The notes below the pieces were generated by a model. It had not been told where the DNA came from and made no database searches. It saw only the letters and a list, made by a program, of their open reading frames with translations. From NCBI GenBank assembly GCA_964505215.1, contig CAZDGU010000002.1:290204-354203 (forward strand): a stretch of DNA of 64,000 bases. Direction: 5' to 3'. This document shows, in pieces, positions 8,530 to 17,229 of the stretch. The translations under genes and the position numbers were made by a program. This DNA is from Gracilimonas sp964505215 (lineage in GTDB: Bacteria; Bacteroidota; Rhodothermia; Balneolales; Balneolaceae). Within the stretch, counting starts at the first letter, position 1, and each line of letters starts with the position of its first letter.

Positions 8530-9285
8530 ATGAAAGTAACTCAAAAACGCATTTCCAAACATGTTTTATGGGCTGAAATTAATCGCCCAAAAGCCCTCAA
8601 TGCCATCGACTTTGACGTGGTACTGGAGCTGGAAAAGTTAGTTTCTCAAATTGAAAAGGATGAAGAAATCCGATTATTTATTTTAAGCGGAGCCGGTAAT
8701 CAGGCTTTTGTTTCGGGCGGTGATTTGAAAAAATTTCACACCATCAAAGAGCAAGAGCCGGCTATGGCAAAAGCCCGGCGAATTCATCGGTTGCTAAACA
8801 GAATAGAGCACCTTCCCTGCTGGACGCTCGCCTGCGTTAACGCCGATGCATACGGCGGCGGCATCGAGCTGATGCTGTCATTTGATTTCAGAGTTTCCGT
8901 TCCTTCTGCAAACTTCGGCTTTACCCAAGGCCGCTTTTATTTAGTGCCCGGCTGGGGCGGACTTACTCGATTGGTAGAAAAAGTCGGCAAAACAAACGCG
9001 CTTAAATGGCTTGGAAAAGCTTCGGTTATCAGCGCCAAAGAAGCTTTTGAAAACCAGGTTATTGAAGATGTTTTGGAGGGCGAAAATCTCCAAAAAGAAA
9101 CGCTAACTTGGGCTGAACCTTTATTAAGAAACGACAGGACATACATCACAACGCTGAAAGAAGGAGCCGCTCGTTTCTCCAAACAAAAAGCCGAAGCCAT
9201 AGCCGCCGAAATAGAGCCCTTTTCCAAACTCTGGGCAGATAAGCAGCATTTAGAACGTGTGGAGAAGTTTATAGGGAAGGAGTAG
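8530..9285 (+). CDS. Enoyl-CoA hydratase/isomerase family protein
   Basis: A 251-residue crotonase-fold protein. The oxyanion-hole segments are visible as AFVSGGDLKKF near residue 60 and AYGGGIEL near residue 115, followed by FGFTQGRFYLVPGWGG, the substrate-pocket region. Crotonases hydrate, isomerise or decarboxylate acyl-CoA thioesters, and the exact reaction cannot be fixed from these motifs. It is monocistronic and overlaps the end of the convergent truncated RhuM gene by 17 bases. Confidence 0.88.
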   Translation: MKVTQKRISKHVLWAEINRPKALNAIDFDVVLELEKLVSQIEKDEEIRLFILSGAGNQAFVSGGDLKKFHTIKEQEPAMAKARRIHRLLNRIEHLPCWTLACVNADAYGGGIELMLSFDFRVSVPSANFGFTQGRFYLVPGWGGLTRLVEKVGKTNALKWLGKASVISAKEAFENQVIEDVLEGENLQKETLTWAEPLLRNDRTYITTLKEGAARFSKQKAEAIAAEIEPFSKLWADKQHLERVEKFIGKE

Positions 9286-9748
9286 TGCTCAACCATCTTT
9301 TTTCCAAAACTACTGGATATATTCTCCCAAAAATTCGATTGACCTGTTTTAACCGTTCATCATCCAGTGCAAAGCCTTTGAGGATGTATTCACGAAGAAC
9401 CTTGGTGGCCCATATACGAAACTGCGTGGCTTCAGAAGAATTCACCCGATACCCAACCGATATAATAGCATCCAGATTGTAGTATTCTACGTTTCGGGTT
9501 ACCTCACGATCTCCTTCCATTCGAACTTGTGCAAATTTTGCACTAGTTGCTTTTTTGCCTAATTCTCCTTCACTATAAACGTTTTGCAGGTGTTTGGTGA
9601 TTACACTTCGGTCCACTCCAAATAAATGGGACATGGCTTTTTGCGTTAACCATACGGTTTCATCCTCAACAGTAACTTCTACGTTTACTTCTCCTGACGG
9701 AGAGGTGTAAAGAATAAAATCTGATTGGTTGTCTTTCTTATCCGTCAT
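9269..9748 (-). pseudogene. RhuM-family virulence/toxin-like protein, C-terminally truncated
   Basis: The first 140 residues or so match the RhuM family closely, with ETVWLTQKAMSHLFGVDRS, YNLDAIISVGYRVNSS, ATQFRIWATKVLREYI and the ALDDERLKQ segment. Full-length RhuM proteins are roughly 330 residues. This one stops at about 160 with an unrelated tail just where the second half (the FGKDYF/ERIREIRASERRFY region) should begin. I saw no continuation in other frames; the downstream DNA belongs to the crotonase gene. I place the start at the ATG at 9748 (MTDKKDN); an ATG at 9757 is also in frame. RhuM genes are often mobile, so this looks like a decayed acquired gene. Confidence 0.7.
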
Positions 9749-10000
9749 AACAATCACTTTTAGTGAATATGAATGTGTACATAATACTCACAAATTGAGT
9801 AATTCATTAGAAAGAATTGAATAATGATAATCTGCTAAGCATGTTCAATCCCGGTTCCCCCCCACAAAAACATTAAATTACAAATTCCACACTCTAATAC
9901 TTTACTGCTTTAAAGATTAGAATATCGAAGAGCACTCACACTTTCCCTTGTCCCCACCTTGTAACCAAAAATGATTTTGGAGAAAATCACCCCAAAATAA

Positions 10001-10042
10001 AAAAGCCTTGAATCGCTGTAATTTACTGCGAGACAAGGCTTT
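10001..10042 (-). terminator. Terminator after tRNA-Phe
   Basis: AAGCCTTG at 10003-10010 pairs with CAAGGCTT at 10034-10041, and the inner TCGCTGTAA/TTACTGCGA continues the stem after a short mismatch. On the minus strand it ends in TTTTTTA. It begins 10 bases past the tRNA. Confidence 0.85.
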
Positions 10043-10051
10043 ACTTGAGTG

Positions 10052-10124
<73 letters not shown>

Positions 10125-10139
10125 TTTAATCAAGGACGG

Positions 10140-10170
10140 CAAAGATAGTGGGTTTGTAATCCTTATACAA
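10140..10170 (-). promoter_or_regulatory. Promoter of tRNA-Phe (Bacteroidota-type)
   Basis: On the minus strand TTG (10170-10168) is followed after 20 bases by TATCTTTG (10147-10140). This is the same spacing and the same TATCTTTG as in front of tRNA-Leu. The tRNA begins 15 bases downstream. Confidence 0.8.
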
Positions 10171-10226
10171 TAACAAATTATGGAAATTTCATTTTCAGGG
10201 CATTTTTCTTGCCCGGTTAGTTTCAT

Positions 10227-10592
10227 TTAGCGAAAGGCGTCTTCTATATGATTGAACCGCGGCGCTTCGTTTCCCTTTTGCACGATGCCTATAATATCAA
10301 ACCGTACGGGTTGGTCATTTTTTTTGTGTTCATGAATCCATGCCTCAGCTGCTTTAAATACATTTTTCACTTTATTTTCTGTTACGTATTCAAACGGATG
10401 ACCATATTTGGTGTTTGCTCTCAGCTTCACCTCTATAAAAACAATGGCGGTATCATCCTGAGCTATAATATCTACTTCGGCATGTTTAAAAAAGTAATTC
10501 CTTTCTAAAATCCGCCACCCTTTTGATTCCAAATAGGCACAAGCTAAATCTTCGCCGTCATTGCCTATTTCCCGATGTGATTTATTCGTCAT
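10227..10592 (-). CDS. YraN/UPF0102 family protein
   Basis: A 121-residue member of the UPF0102 (YraN) family, which has a restriction-endonuclease-like fold. Signature elements are GNDGEDLACAYLESKGW, EVDIIAQDD and IVFIEVKLR; the D...ExK arrangement is the nuclease-like core. The biochemical role of the family is not established. It overlaps the end of the upstream GbsR-like regulator by 11 bases and is probably co-transcribed with it. Confidence 0.92.
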   Translation of the reverse strand: MTNKSHREIGNDGEDLACAYLESKGWRILERNYFFKHAEVDIIAQDDTAIVFIEVKLRANTKYGHPFEYVTENKVKNVFKAAEAWIHEHKKNDQPVRFDIIGIVQKGNEAPRFNHIEDAFR

Positions 10593-11157
10593 CTGTTTCT
10601 TTTTTACCCGACAGCGCCTCTTTTACTTCCACCAGTTTCACCAGCTGTTTCAGAAATTTCAGGTTCTTCTTGTTGATGTAAGGAAGCAGCGCATCCGTAA
10701 AGCGCTCAAACATTTCTAAAAACTCCATATAGTTTTCTATACGGATTTTAAATTCCTTACTCTCCTTATCATTCAGCCCGCCGGCCTCTAAGGTTTCGAT
10801 ACATTTTTGCAGGTTTTCCCGAATAGGCGCAATTTCGCGCTGCTGCCGCTCGCGAATAATGGTAGAAACAATTTTCCACACATCCGTTTCGGCCGAATAA
10901 TAATCTTTACGGTCGCCGGGAAAGCTTTCTTTGTGGATTAGCTCCCAGTCAAGCAGTCGGCGCAGATTCATATTCGCATTGCCCCGGCTGATGTTCAGCG
11001 TATCCATAATGGCATCCGTGTCCTGCGGGCGAGACTCGGCATACAGCAGAGCGTGAATTTGCGACATGGTTTTATTAATGCCCCAGGCAGAGGCCATTTC
11101 ACCCCAAAGCAGTACAAACTGATCTAATGCTTCCTGATATGCTTCGCTGTGTTTCAT
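10582..11157 (-). CDS. GbsR/MarR-type transcriptional regulator
   Basis: A winged-helix regulator resembling the GbsR family. Helices leading to MSQIHALLYAESRPQDTDAIM are followed by the recognition part LNISRGNANMNLRRLLDWELIHK and a wing with PGDRKDYY; a helical dimerisation tail follows. In known family members the domain senses choline or other small molecules, but the ligand here is unknown. I take the ATG at 11157 (MKHSEAYQEAL). An in-frame ATG at 11202 would add a 15-residue leader. It is divergent from an MFS transporter, an arrangement suggesting that it controls that gene. Confidence 0.85.
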   Translation of the reverse strand: MKHSEAYQEALDQFVLLWGEMASAWGINKTMSQIHALLYAESRPQDTDAIMDTLNISRGNANMNLRRLLDWELIHKESFPGDRKDYYSAETDVWKIVSTIIRERQQREIAPIRENLQKCIETLEAGGLNDKESKEFKIRIENYMEFLEMFERFTDALLPYINKKNLKFLKQLVKLVEVKEALSGKKETDDE

Positions 11158-11285
11158 ACCCAGAATATCTGCTTTCCGCCGATGAATTTCCAATGAACCC
11201 ATTTTTAAAATAATCTGCTCCGGCTATAAAATCCGGTTTATGAAGTGAGTAAGAATCGCGGTATTTTTGATGTTTAAAAGCAGGC

Positions 11286-12455
11286 ATGAATACAGCATCT
11301 CTACCTAAAAATCAGCGTTTTCAGGAGGTTTCTCCACGGCAACAGCTCATTGCCGTTTGCGGGATGTTCTTTATTCTGGGCATCTTCTTTTCTACCTGGG
11401 CCGCGCGTATTCCTGCTATTCGTGAGCTTGCTCAGCTAACTCCGGTTACGCTGGGGTATGCACTGTTGGCCAAAGGTCTTGGAACCGTGGCGGCTCTTCC
11501 GCTTGTTACGCTTTCCATTCAGCGGGCAGGAGCCAAGAAAGCTGCTGCGGGATTTGGCATTTTGCTCATCGGCTCACTCGTTGCCATTACTTTTTCTACC
11601 CATTGGATGATGCTCTCCGGCATTTTGTTTTTTTCGGGGATGATGACCAGCGGATTCAACATCTGCATAAATGCTCTGGGTGCAAAAATTGAAACCGATA
11701 CCGGAAAGTCCGTCATGTCTAAAATGCATGCCTGGTTTGGCGTGGGTAATTTTGCGGGAGCTTTAATGGGTATTGGCATTGCGTACTTTGGCTTTGGGGT
11801 GATTGCACATTTTTGGGGAATTACATTATTTCTTCTGATGATATTAGCTTTTTGCTATCCATTTCTCCCCATGCATGAACCGGAACCGAACCGAAAGGGG
11901 CTGGGGCTGGTTGTTCCGCATCGCGGACTGATTTGGCTGGGCGCTATCTGCTTTTTGGCGGCTTCCGTTGAGGAGTCTGTCAATAATTGGGTGACGCTTT
12001 TCTTTTCAGATCACGTGGGCACTTCTGCCGGTTTAGCTCCTTTGGGTTATGCAACCTACGCCGGCTCTATGCTGCTGATGCGCCTGTTTGGAGATCGCTT
12101 AAAGCCGAAATTTGGCGCAAAATCACTCATTGTAACCGGCTCAACAATAGCGGCGGCGGGCATCCTTATTGCCATATTAGCAACTAACGTGTATATAGCC
12201 GTGCTTGGGTTTTTTGCCGTGGGCGCCGGCGTTGCCCTTAATTTCCCCATGGTTTTTAGCGCGGCCGGACGCGAAAGTGCCGTGGCGCTGGCATCGGTGG
12301 CCACCATGGGTTTTATTGGCGGGATGGCTTCTCAGCCTTTAATGGGATTTTTAGTAGAACACACCCAGCTGACAGGAGGCTTTTCTTTTGTAGGAATATG
12401 CCTGCTGCTGATCATTTTACTGAGCCGAAATGCCGATTTGCTTAATAAAAGCTAA
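11286..12455 (+). CDS. MFS transporter (YbjJ-like)
   Basis: A 389-residue major facilitator superfamily protein with about 12 hydrophobic helices. The N-terminal FFSTWAARIPAIRE and the segment KMHAWFGVGNFAGALMG resemble the YbjJ/FucP-like branch, including GFNICINALG. The substrate cannot be inferred. The gene starts 83 bases from the divergent end of the GbsR-like regulator frame, so a shared control region between 11158 and 11285 is likely. Confidence 0.85.
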   Translation: MNTASLPKNQRFQEVSPRQQLIAVCGMFFILGIFFSTWAARIPAIRELAQLTPVTLGYALLAKGLGTVAALPLVTLSIQRAGAKKAAAGFGILLIGSLVAITFSTHWMMLSGILFFSGMMTSGFNICINALGAKIETDTGKSVMSKMHAWFGVGNFAGALMGIGIAYFGFGVIAHFWGITLFLLMILAFCYPFLPMHEPEPNRKGLGLVVPHRGLIWLGAICFLAASVEESVNNWVTLFFSDHVGTSAGLAPLGYATYAGSMLLMRLFGDRLKPKFGAKSLIVTGSTIAAAGILIAILATNVYIAVLGFFAVGAGVALNFPMVFSAAGRESAVALASVATMGFIGGMASQPLMGFLVEHTQLTGGFSFVGICLLLIILLSRNADLLNKS

Positions 12456-12501
12456 TTATTTAGCATATACCAAGCTGTATTCATTTTAAAGAATCGCCAT
12501 T

Positions 12502-13134
12502 ATGAGAACGCTTGGAATCTTTATTTTTCTAATCGCACTGCCGTTCCATGGCTTCACCCAAGACCACCAAATTGATACCCGGGAAATTGAAAGGGTGCAG
12601 CGGGGTGATTACTCTTTTGCCAAAGGAGAAGTTCAGGTTACCTTTGTGGATACCGTTTCCAAAGCATTTGTGGAAGAGCAGCTGTCGCTTTTAGGCTATG
12701 AAGTACTGAGCCTGAACGTCCGCCCAATTTTTGCCTGGGTTGAAGGCAATCCCACCCAAAAAGAGCTTCAAGAGTTAGAAAAAGATCCGCGCGTGAACTC
12801 CATTTCGGTGGAACAGTTTAACATGGGGAAAAATAACATTCTGCAAATGATTGAAGAGGATTCGCTCTCGGATGAGGAGCGAAAAAAAGAAATTGAACGC
12901 ATCAGGGAAAGCTGGAATCACAAAATTACACGGCTGATTTTCCAATTTTCAGTTGATAAAAAAGAGGCTCAAAGCTTCATCAATGATTATCCTGAGTTCG
13001 ATCTTAGACTTAATATGATTAGTCCAAAAAATGCGGTTATCAAAACAAAAGTGGGACAAGAAGAGCAGGCTATGGAAGCTTTAAATCGGCTCATTTATGT
13101 AAAAAACACCGCCTACATTGCGCTGATGGAATAG
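12502..13134 (+). CDS. Secreted protein with two I9-like (subtilase propeptide-like) modules
   Basis: A signal peptide (residues 1-19, ending GFTQ) precedes two segments of about 65-70 residues with the same strand/helix rhythm. The first (about 37-105) resembles a subtilisin propeptide/inhibitor I9 domain: EVQVTFVD, a helix, GYEVLSLN, WVEG, then LEKDPRVNSISVEQ. The second (about 140-210) repeats the pattern with RLIFQFSVD and ends YVKNTAYIAL. No peptidase domain follows and no subtilase lies nearby. It could be a stand-alone protease inhibitor or chaperone, but that is inference. It is convergent with the DUF72 gene, 7 bases apart. Confidence 0.6.
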   Translation: MRTLGIFIFLIALPFHGFTQDHQIDTREIERVQRGDYSFAKGEVQVTFVDTVSKAFVEEQLSLLGYEVLSLNVRPIFAWVEGNPTQKELQELEKDPRVNSISVEQFNMGKNNILQMIEEDSLSDEERKKEIERIRESWNHKITRLIFQFSVDKKEAQSFINDYPEFDLRLNMISPKNAVIKTKVGQEEQAMEALNRLIYVKNTAYIALME

Positions 13135-13141
13135 GTGGTTT

Positions 13142-14017
13142 TCAAAACAAACCCAGCTGCTCATTTTGTTTCTTAACAGGAAAGCCCGGAAGCGCCGGAA
13201 GGTCAATTAATTTAGTTAACACCTTGTGGAAATGAGCACAAAGCTTTGGCTCCACGGCTTTATTGGGCGCATGAATAAAAACGTAGGGGTGCAATCCGTC
13301 GCTGATCCACTCGGCCACAATAATGGCCCATTCTTTCAGGTACGGCTCATTATTCATGATATCGTTTGCGCCCACAAAGCGCAGCACCGGACGCGAGGCC
13401 GTATTATCAAACCGAACGGGCGTTTTTGGTTTTTTCTTTTGGGCTTCGGCAATGGACGAATCCACCGCTTTCATGGAATGCAGCTTTCGGGTATCAAAAA
13501 TAACGCGATCTATTTCATAACTTTTCAGCAGTGAAACCAAATTACGCTCGTGCTTGCCGTGATCAAAAAAATCGCGATGGCGCACTTCTACCGAATAGCT
13601 GAATGTTTTTGGCAGCAGCGAAAATAAATCTTCCAGCTTATAAGCATCGGCCGGACCAAAAGTGTCGGGTAGCTGAATCATGAAAGGTCCCAATTTTTCG
13701 CGAATGGGAGTGAATGTTTTCACAAACCGAAGTACTTCATCTTTCACACCGCTCAGCCTTTGGGCGTGCGTAATTTGTTTGGGGAATTTGAAGCAAAACT
13801 TGAATCCTTTCGGTGCCTGCTCACCCCATTTTAAAATGGTGGCTTCATCGGGAGTGCCGTAAAAAGTCGTGTTTCCCTCCACGGCATTAAATACCGAGGC
13901 GTACTGCGCCAAAAACTGCTCCGGCTTGGCATCATTCGTAAAAAACTCCCCTTTCCAGTCAGGCAGTGACCAAGCCGTACAGCCAAGGTGATATTTTTTA
14001 AGTTCGGTTTGAGGCAT
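13142..14017 (-). CDS. DUF72 family protein (YecE-like)
   Basis: A 291-residue DUF72 protein with a predicted TIM-barrel fold. Family marks are HLGCTAWSLPDWKGEFF at the start, NAVEGNTTFYGTP, FCFKFPKQITH, GPFMIQLPDTFGP, SVEVRHRDFF and PYVFIHAPNKAVEP near the end. The enzymatic role of DUF72 is unknown. It is a single gene, convergent with the secreted I9-like gene. Confidence 0.93.
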   Translation of the reverse strand: MPQTELKKYHLGCTAWSLPDWKGEFFTNDAKPEQFLAQYASVFNAVEGNTTFYGTPDEATILKWGEQAPKGFKFCFKFPKQITHAQRLSGVKDEVLRFVKTFTPIREKLGPFMIQLPDTFGPADAYKLEDLFSLLPKTFSYSVEVRHRDFFDHGKHERNLVSLLKSYEIDRVIFDTRKLHSMKAVDSSIAEAQKKKPKTPVRFDNTASRPVLRFVGANDIMNNEPYLKEWAIIVAEWISDGLHPYVFIHAPNKAVEPKLCAHFHKVLTKLIDLPALPGFPVKKQNEQLGLF

Positions 14018-14435
14018 GTGTTATGAATTTCCAATTATTAAGATAACCGATATGAGAAGTTATCCCGAAACTTAGTTCGGGTTTTTGTTTCACGCAGAGC
14101 TCCACAGAGTTTGGTGCAGTGTTTCGCTTAAACGCTTTAAGAAATAGAACACGGTCATTTCTGTTTAACTGATTCATGAACAATTTGATTTATACATACT
14201 TAGCAGTCAATAAATGAAAGTTTATAAATAACTTCTAAACCGTTATTTGGCAGCAACCATTCTGAATGGGTAATTAACTAATTCTACCCATTAAATCCCA
14301 AAACGCCTTTGTTTATAACAAATGTAAAATTCCGTTCTTTCTCATATTTGATGATTATTTTTGTTATTTATGCCTTACTTATCGAGTTCGATTTTTTAAT
14401 CATTCAACCCACTAAAAGCCAAAACCAACTCTACC
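14018..14435. other. Intergenic spacer with hairpin and repeat elements
   Basis: This spacer separates the DUF72 gene (leftward) from the S9 peptidase locus (rightward). It contains a hairpin CCCGAA/TTCGGG (14064-14081) followed by TTTTT on the plus strand, then the second copy of a dispersed repeat (14088-14122). It also holds an 8-base inverted repeat, AATGGGTA/TACCCATT, at 14265-14292 that could be an operator. No gene is supported. Confidence 0.5.
14088..14122 (+). repeat. Dispersed intergenic repeat, copy 2
   Basis: This copy matches the reverse complement of 7591-7625 at 26 of 35 positions. A terminator-like hairpin (14064-14086) lies directly 5' of it. It is non-coding. Confidence 0.5.
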
Positions 14436-17156
14436 ATGAAAAAGCAAACCGCTACTTTCGGGATACTTTCACTGATGCTTCTTTTCTGCCTTCCGCTGCA
14501 GGCTCAAAAAAAAGATTTAAAACCTGCCGATTATGCCCAATGACAGCGAATATTTTCCACTTCTATTTCGGATGATGGAAACTGGTTTGCCTATCAAATT
14601 TCTTTGGTTGAAGGCGATGGCTGGCTCACCCTTACCGAAATTAACAGCGATGAGGAGCACAAGTTTATGTACAGCTCGCAGCCTCAGTTTTCTAAAAATA
14701 ACAAGTGGTTTGCTTTCCGAATTGGTGTTTCTGAGGATGAGGCGGAAAAGCAGAAAAAGCAGAAGAAGTCGGTGCAGTTTAATCTTGGGCTGATGAATTT
14801 GAATACGGCTGAAATAGATACTTTCAAGGCTATACAGAGTTTTGAGTTTTCGGAAACCGGAAATCACTTGGTGATGAAAAAGTATCAGGCTAAAGAAGTG
14901 AAAACCGACGGCACCGATATTATTATCCGGGATTTGGAAGCGGGCACCAATCAGCTGGTGGGGAATGTGGCCGATTATCAGTTTAACGATGCCGGAACGC
15001 ATCTCGCACTGCGCATGGATGCCACCGAAAAGCTGGGCAACGGCGTGCAGCTTGTAAACCTAACATCCGGAAATATTTCCATCCTGGACAGCGACACGGC
15101 CGACTATACAGCGCTTAGCTGGCATGATGAGAAAAACGCGCTGGCCTTCATGAAAACAACTACTGATACTTCGCACGTGGACGAATCTCACGTTGTGTTT
15201 GCTTTCCCTGATGTGAGTAAATCCACATCCGCCAAGGTTTTTCATCACACCGAAAACAACAACTTTCCGGAGCATTTTAAAGTGGTGGATTATGCCGGTT
15301 TGAGATGGTCGGAGGATGGCAAAACAGTGTTTTTTGGCATTAAGGAATGGGAGATCAAAAAGGAAGAACCGAAAGATACTTCAGATATTGCTAAGCTGAA
15401 TGAGGGAATGGATTCTACCAACGTAGAGGTTTGGCACTGGAAAGATGCAGACATTCAACCCTTACAAAAAGTGCGACAAAAGCTTTTTAAAGAAGCTAAC
15501 TATTTATCAGCCTGGCACCTTAACAGCGGTGATTTTGTGCAGCTTGAAAGTGAAGAATTGGAAACCGTTCAGCTGACCGGAAATCAGCAGCACGGAATTG
15601 GGTATGATGCGCGAGCTTACGAGCCGGCTTTCCGCGAAGAATGGAAGGACATGTATGTTGTGGATGTGAAAACGGGCGAGAAAAAACTGATTTTAGAACG
15701 TCAGGAAAGAGTGAGCAGCAGTCCCGGTGGCAAGTATTTGTACTATTTTAAAGATAATAACTGGTGGACGTACTCTATCAAAAACGACCAACACGTGAAT
15801 ATTACGGAAGGAATAGATGCGCGTTTTGAGAATTATAAATCTATTCACGGAACCGAGAATTTCCCTCCCTTTGGAACCGGGCAGTGGGTTGAAGGCGATG
15901 ACTGGCTTTTGGTGTATGCAGAATATGATGCGTATCGTGTTTGGGCCAATGGCAAAAAGCACGAAAACCTGACCAACTCAGCCGATGATGAAATTCAGTA
16001 TCGACAGGCTCGGCTAGATTATGAGTCTGATTACCTGGAGAAGAATGAACCGATTTATTTCTCAAAATATGGCTATTACACTAAAGATCGCGGCTATGCC
16101 AAACTGGATCGTAAAAACCGACTAACGGAACTTATTTATGAGCCGAAAATGATTAGTCGTCTGGGTAAAGCCGAGTCATCAAATGATTTTGTATTTATGA
16201 TGGAATCTGCTACCGAATCTCCTAATTTTTATCACACCAAAGCCGATTTCAAAAACCCGAAAGCCATCACCCAAACCAATCCACAGCAGGAAGACTTTTA
16301 CTGGGCCGATGATGAGCTAATCACCTTCACCAACAAAAGAGGGGACAAGCTGCAAGGGAGACTGCTTTATCCGGCCAACTACGAGAAAGGTAAAAAATAT
16401 CCGATGATTACTTACATTTACGAGCTGCGTTCGCAGGGCCTGAACAGCTACAGCACGCCGTCTCGCACCAGTGCCTACAATATGCGCCGTTATTCTTCAG
16501 AAGGCTACTTTGTATTTGAACCGGATATAAATTACGTGCTCAGTGATCCCGGAGTTTCAGCTGTGGAAAGTGTGGTACCGGCGGTTCAAAAAGTGCTGGA
16601 AACCGGTATGATTGACGAAGATAAAGTTGGGCTGACCGGCCACTCCTGGGGCGCATATCAAACCGCATTTATTATCACCCAAACCGATATTTTTAACTCG
16701 GCCGTGGCGGGAGCTCCACTCACAAATATGGTGAGCATGTACAGCTCGGTATATTGGAATTCGGGAACGCCAAATGCTAAAATATTTGAAACAAGTCAGG
16801 GTCGTTTTCCGGAGCCGTACTGGAATGATTGGGATAAATTCATTGAGAATTCCCCTGTTTTCCAGATGGAAAATAACACCACGCCGCTGCTGGTAGAGTT
16901 TGGAACCGATGACGGAGCCGTTGATTTTAATCAGGGTGTGGAGCTTTACAACACGCTGCGCCGCATGGAAAAACCGTATGTGATGCTGGTGTATGAAGGG
17001 GAAAATCATGGCTTACGCCGCAAGGAAAATCAAATTGATTATGCTACGCGTGCTTTTCAGTGGCACGAGCATTTCTTAAAAGGCAAAAAGGCTCCAAAAT
17101 GGATTGAAAGCGGAATTCCTTATATCGAACGTCCGGCTATGAAAAGTAAGGACTAA
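14436..17156 (+). pseudogene. S9 prolyl-oligopeptidase family peptidase, interrupted by an in-frame TGA at codon 36
   Basis: From the ATG at 14436 the frame encodes a signal peptide (MKKQ... ending LPLQAQ), then KKDLKPADYAQ, and meets TGA at 14541-14543. The same frame then continues without a break to 17156. S9 peptidases of this type normally have Trp at that place (DYxxW), so a single TGG-to-TGA change explains it. The rest is intact: a beta-propeller region, then the hydrolase domain with S737 in TGHSWGAY, the acid D825 or D826 in GTDDGA, and H858 in GENHG (codon numbers from 14436). A TTG at 14604 could start an 850-residue product without signal peptide. It may be a recent pseudogene, a readthrough gene or a sequence error. 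Confidence 0.8.
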
Positions 17157-17229
17157 AAAAAGTTTCACCGAACATATAAAATTCCATATAATCGAAGCTT
17201 ACAATATCACCCAAACACCATAGCCACGC

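Noticed and set aside
14309..14575. Plus-strand ORF of 88 residues before the S9 peptidase
   Set aside because: It reads the signal-peptide region of the peptidase gene in the wrong frame and has no ribosome binding site or family resemblance.
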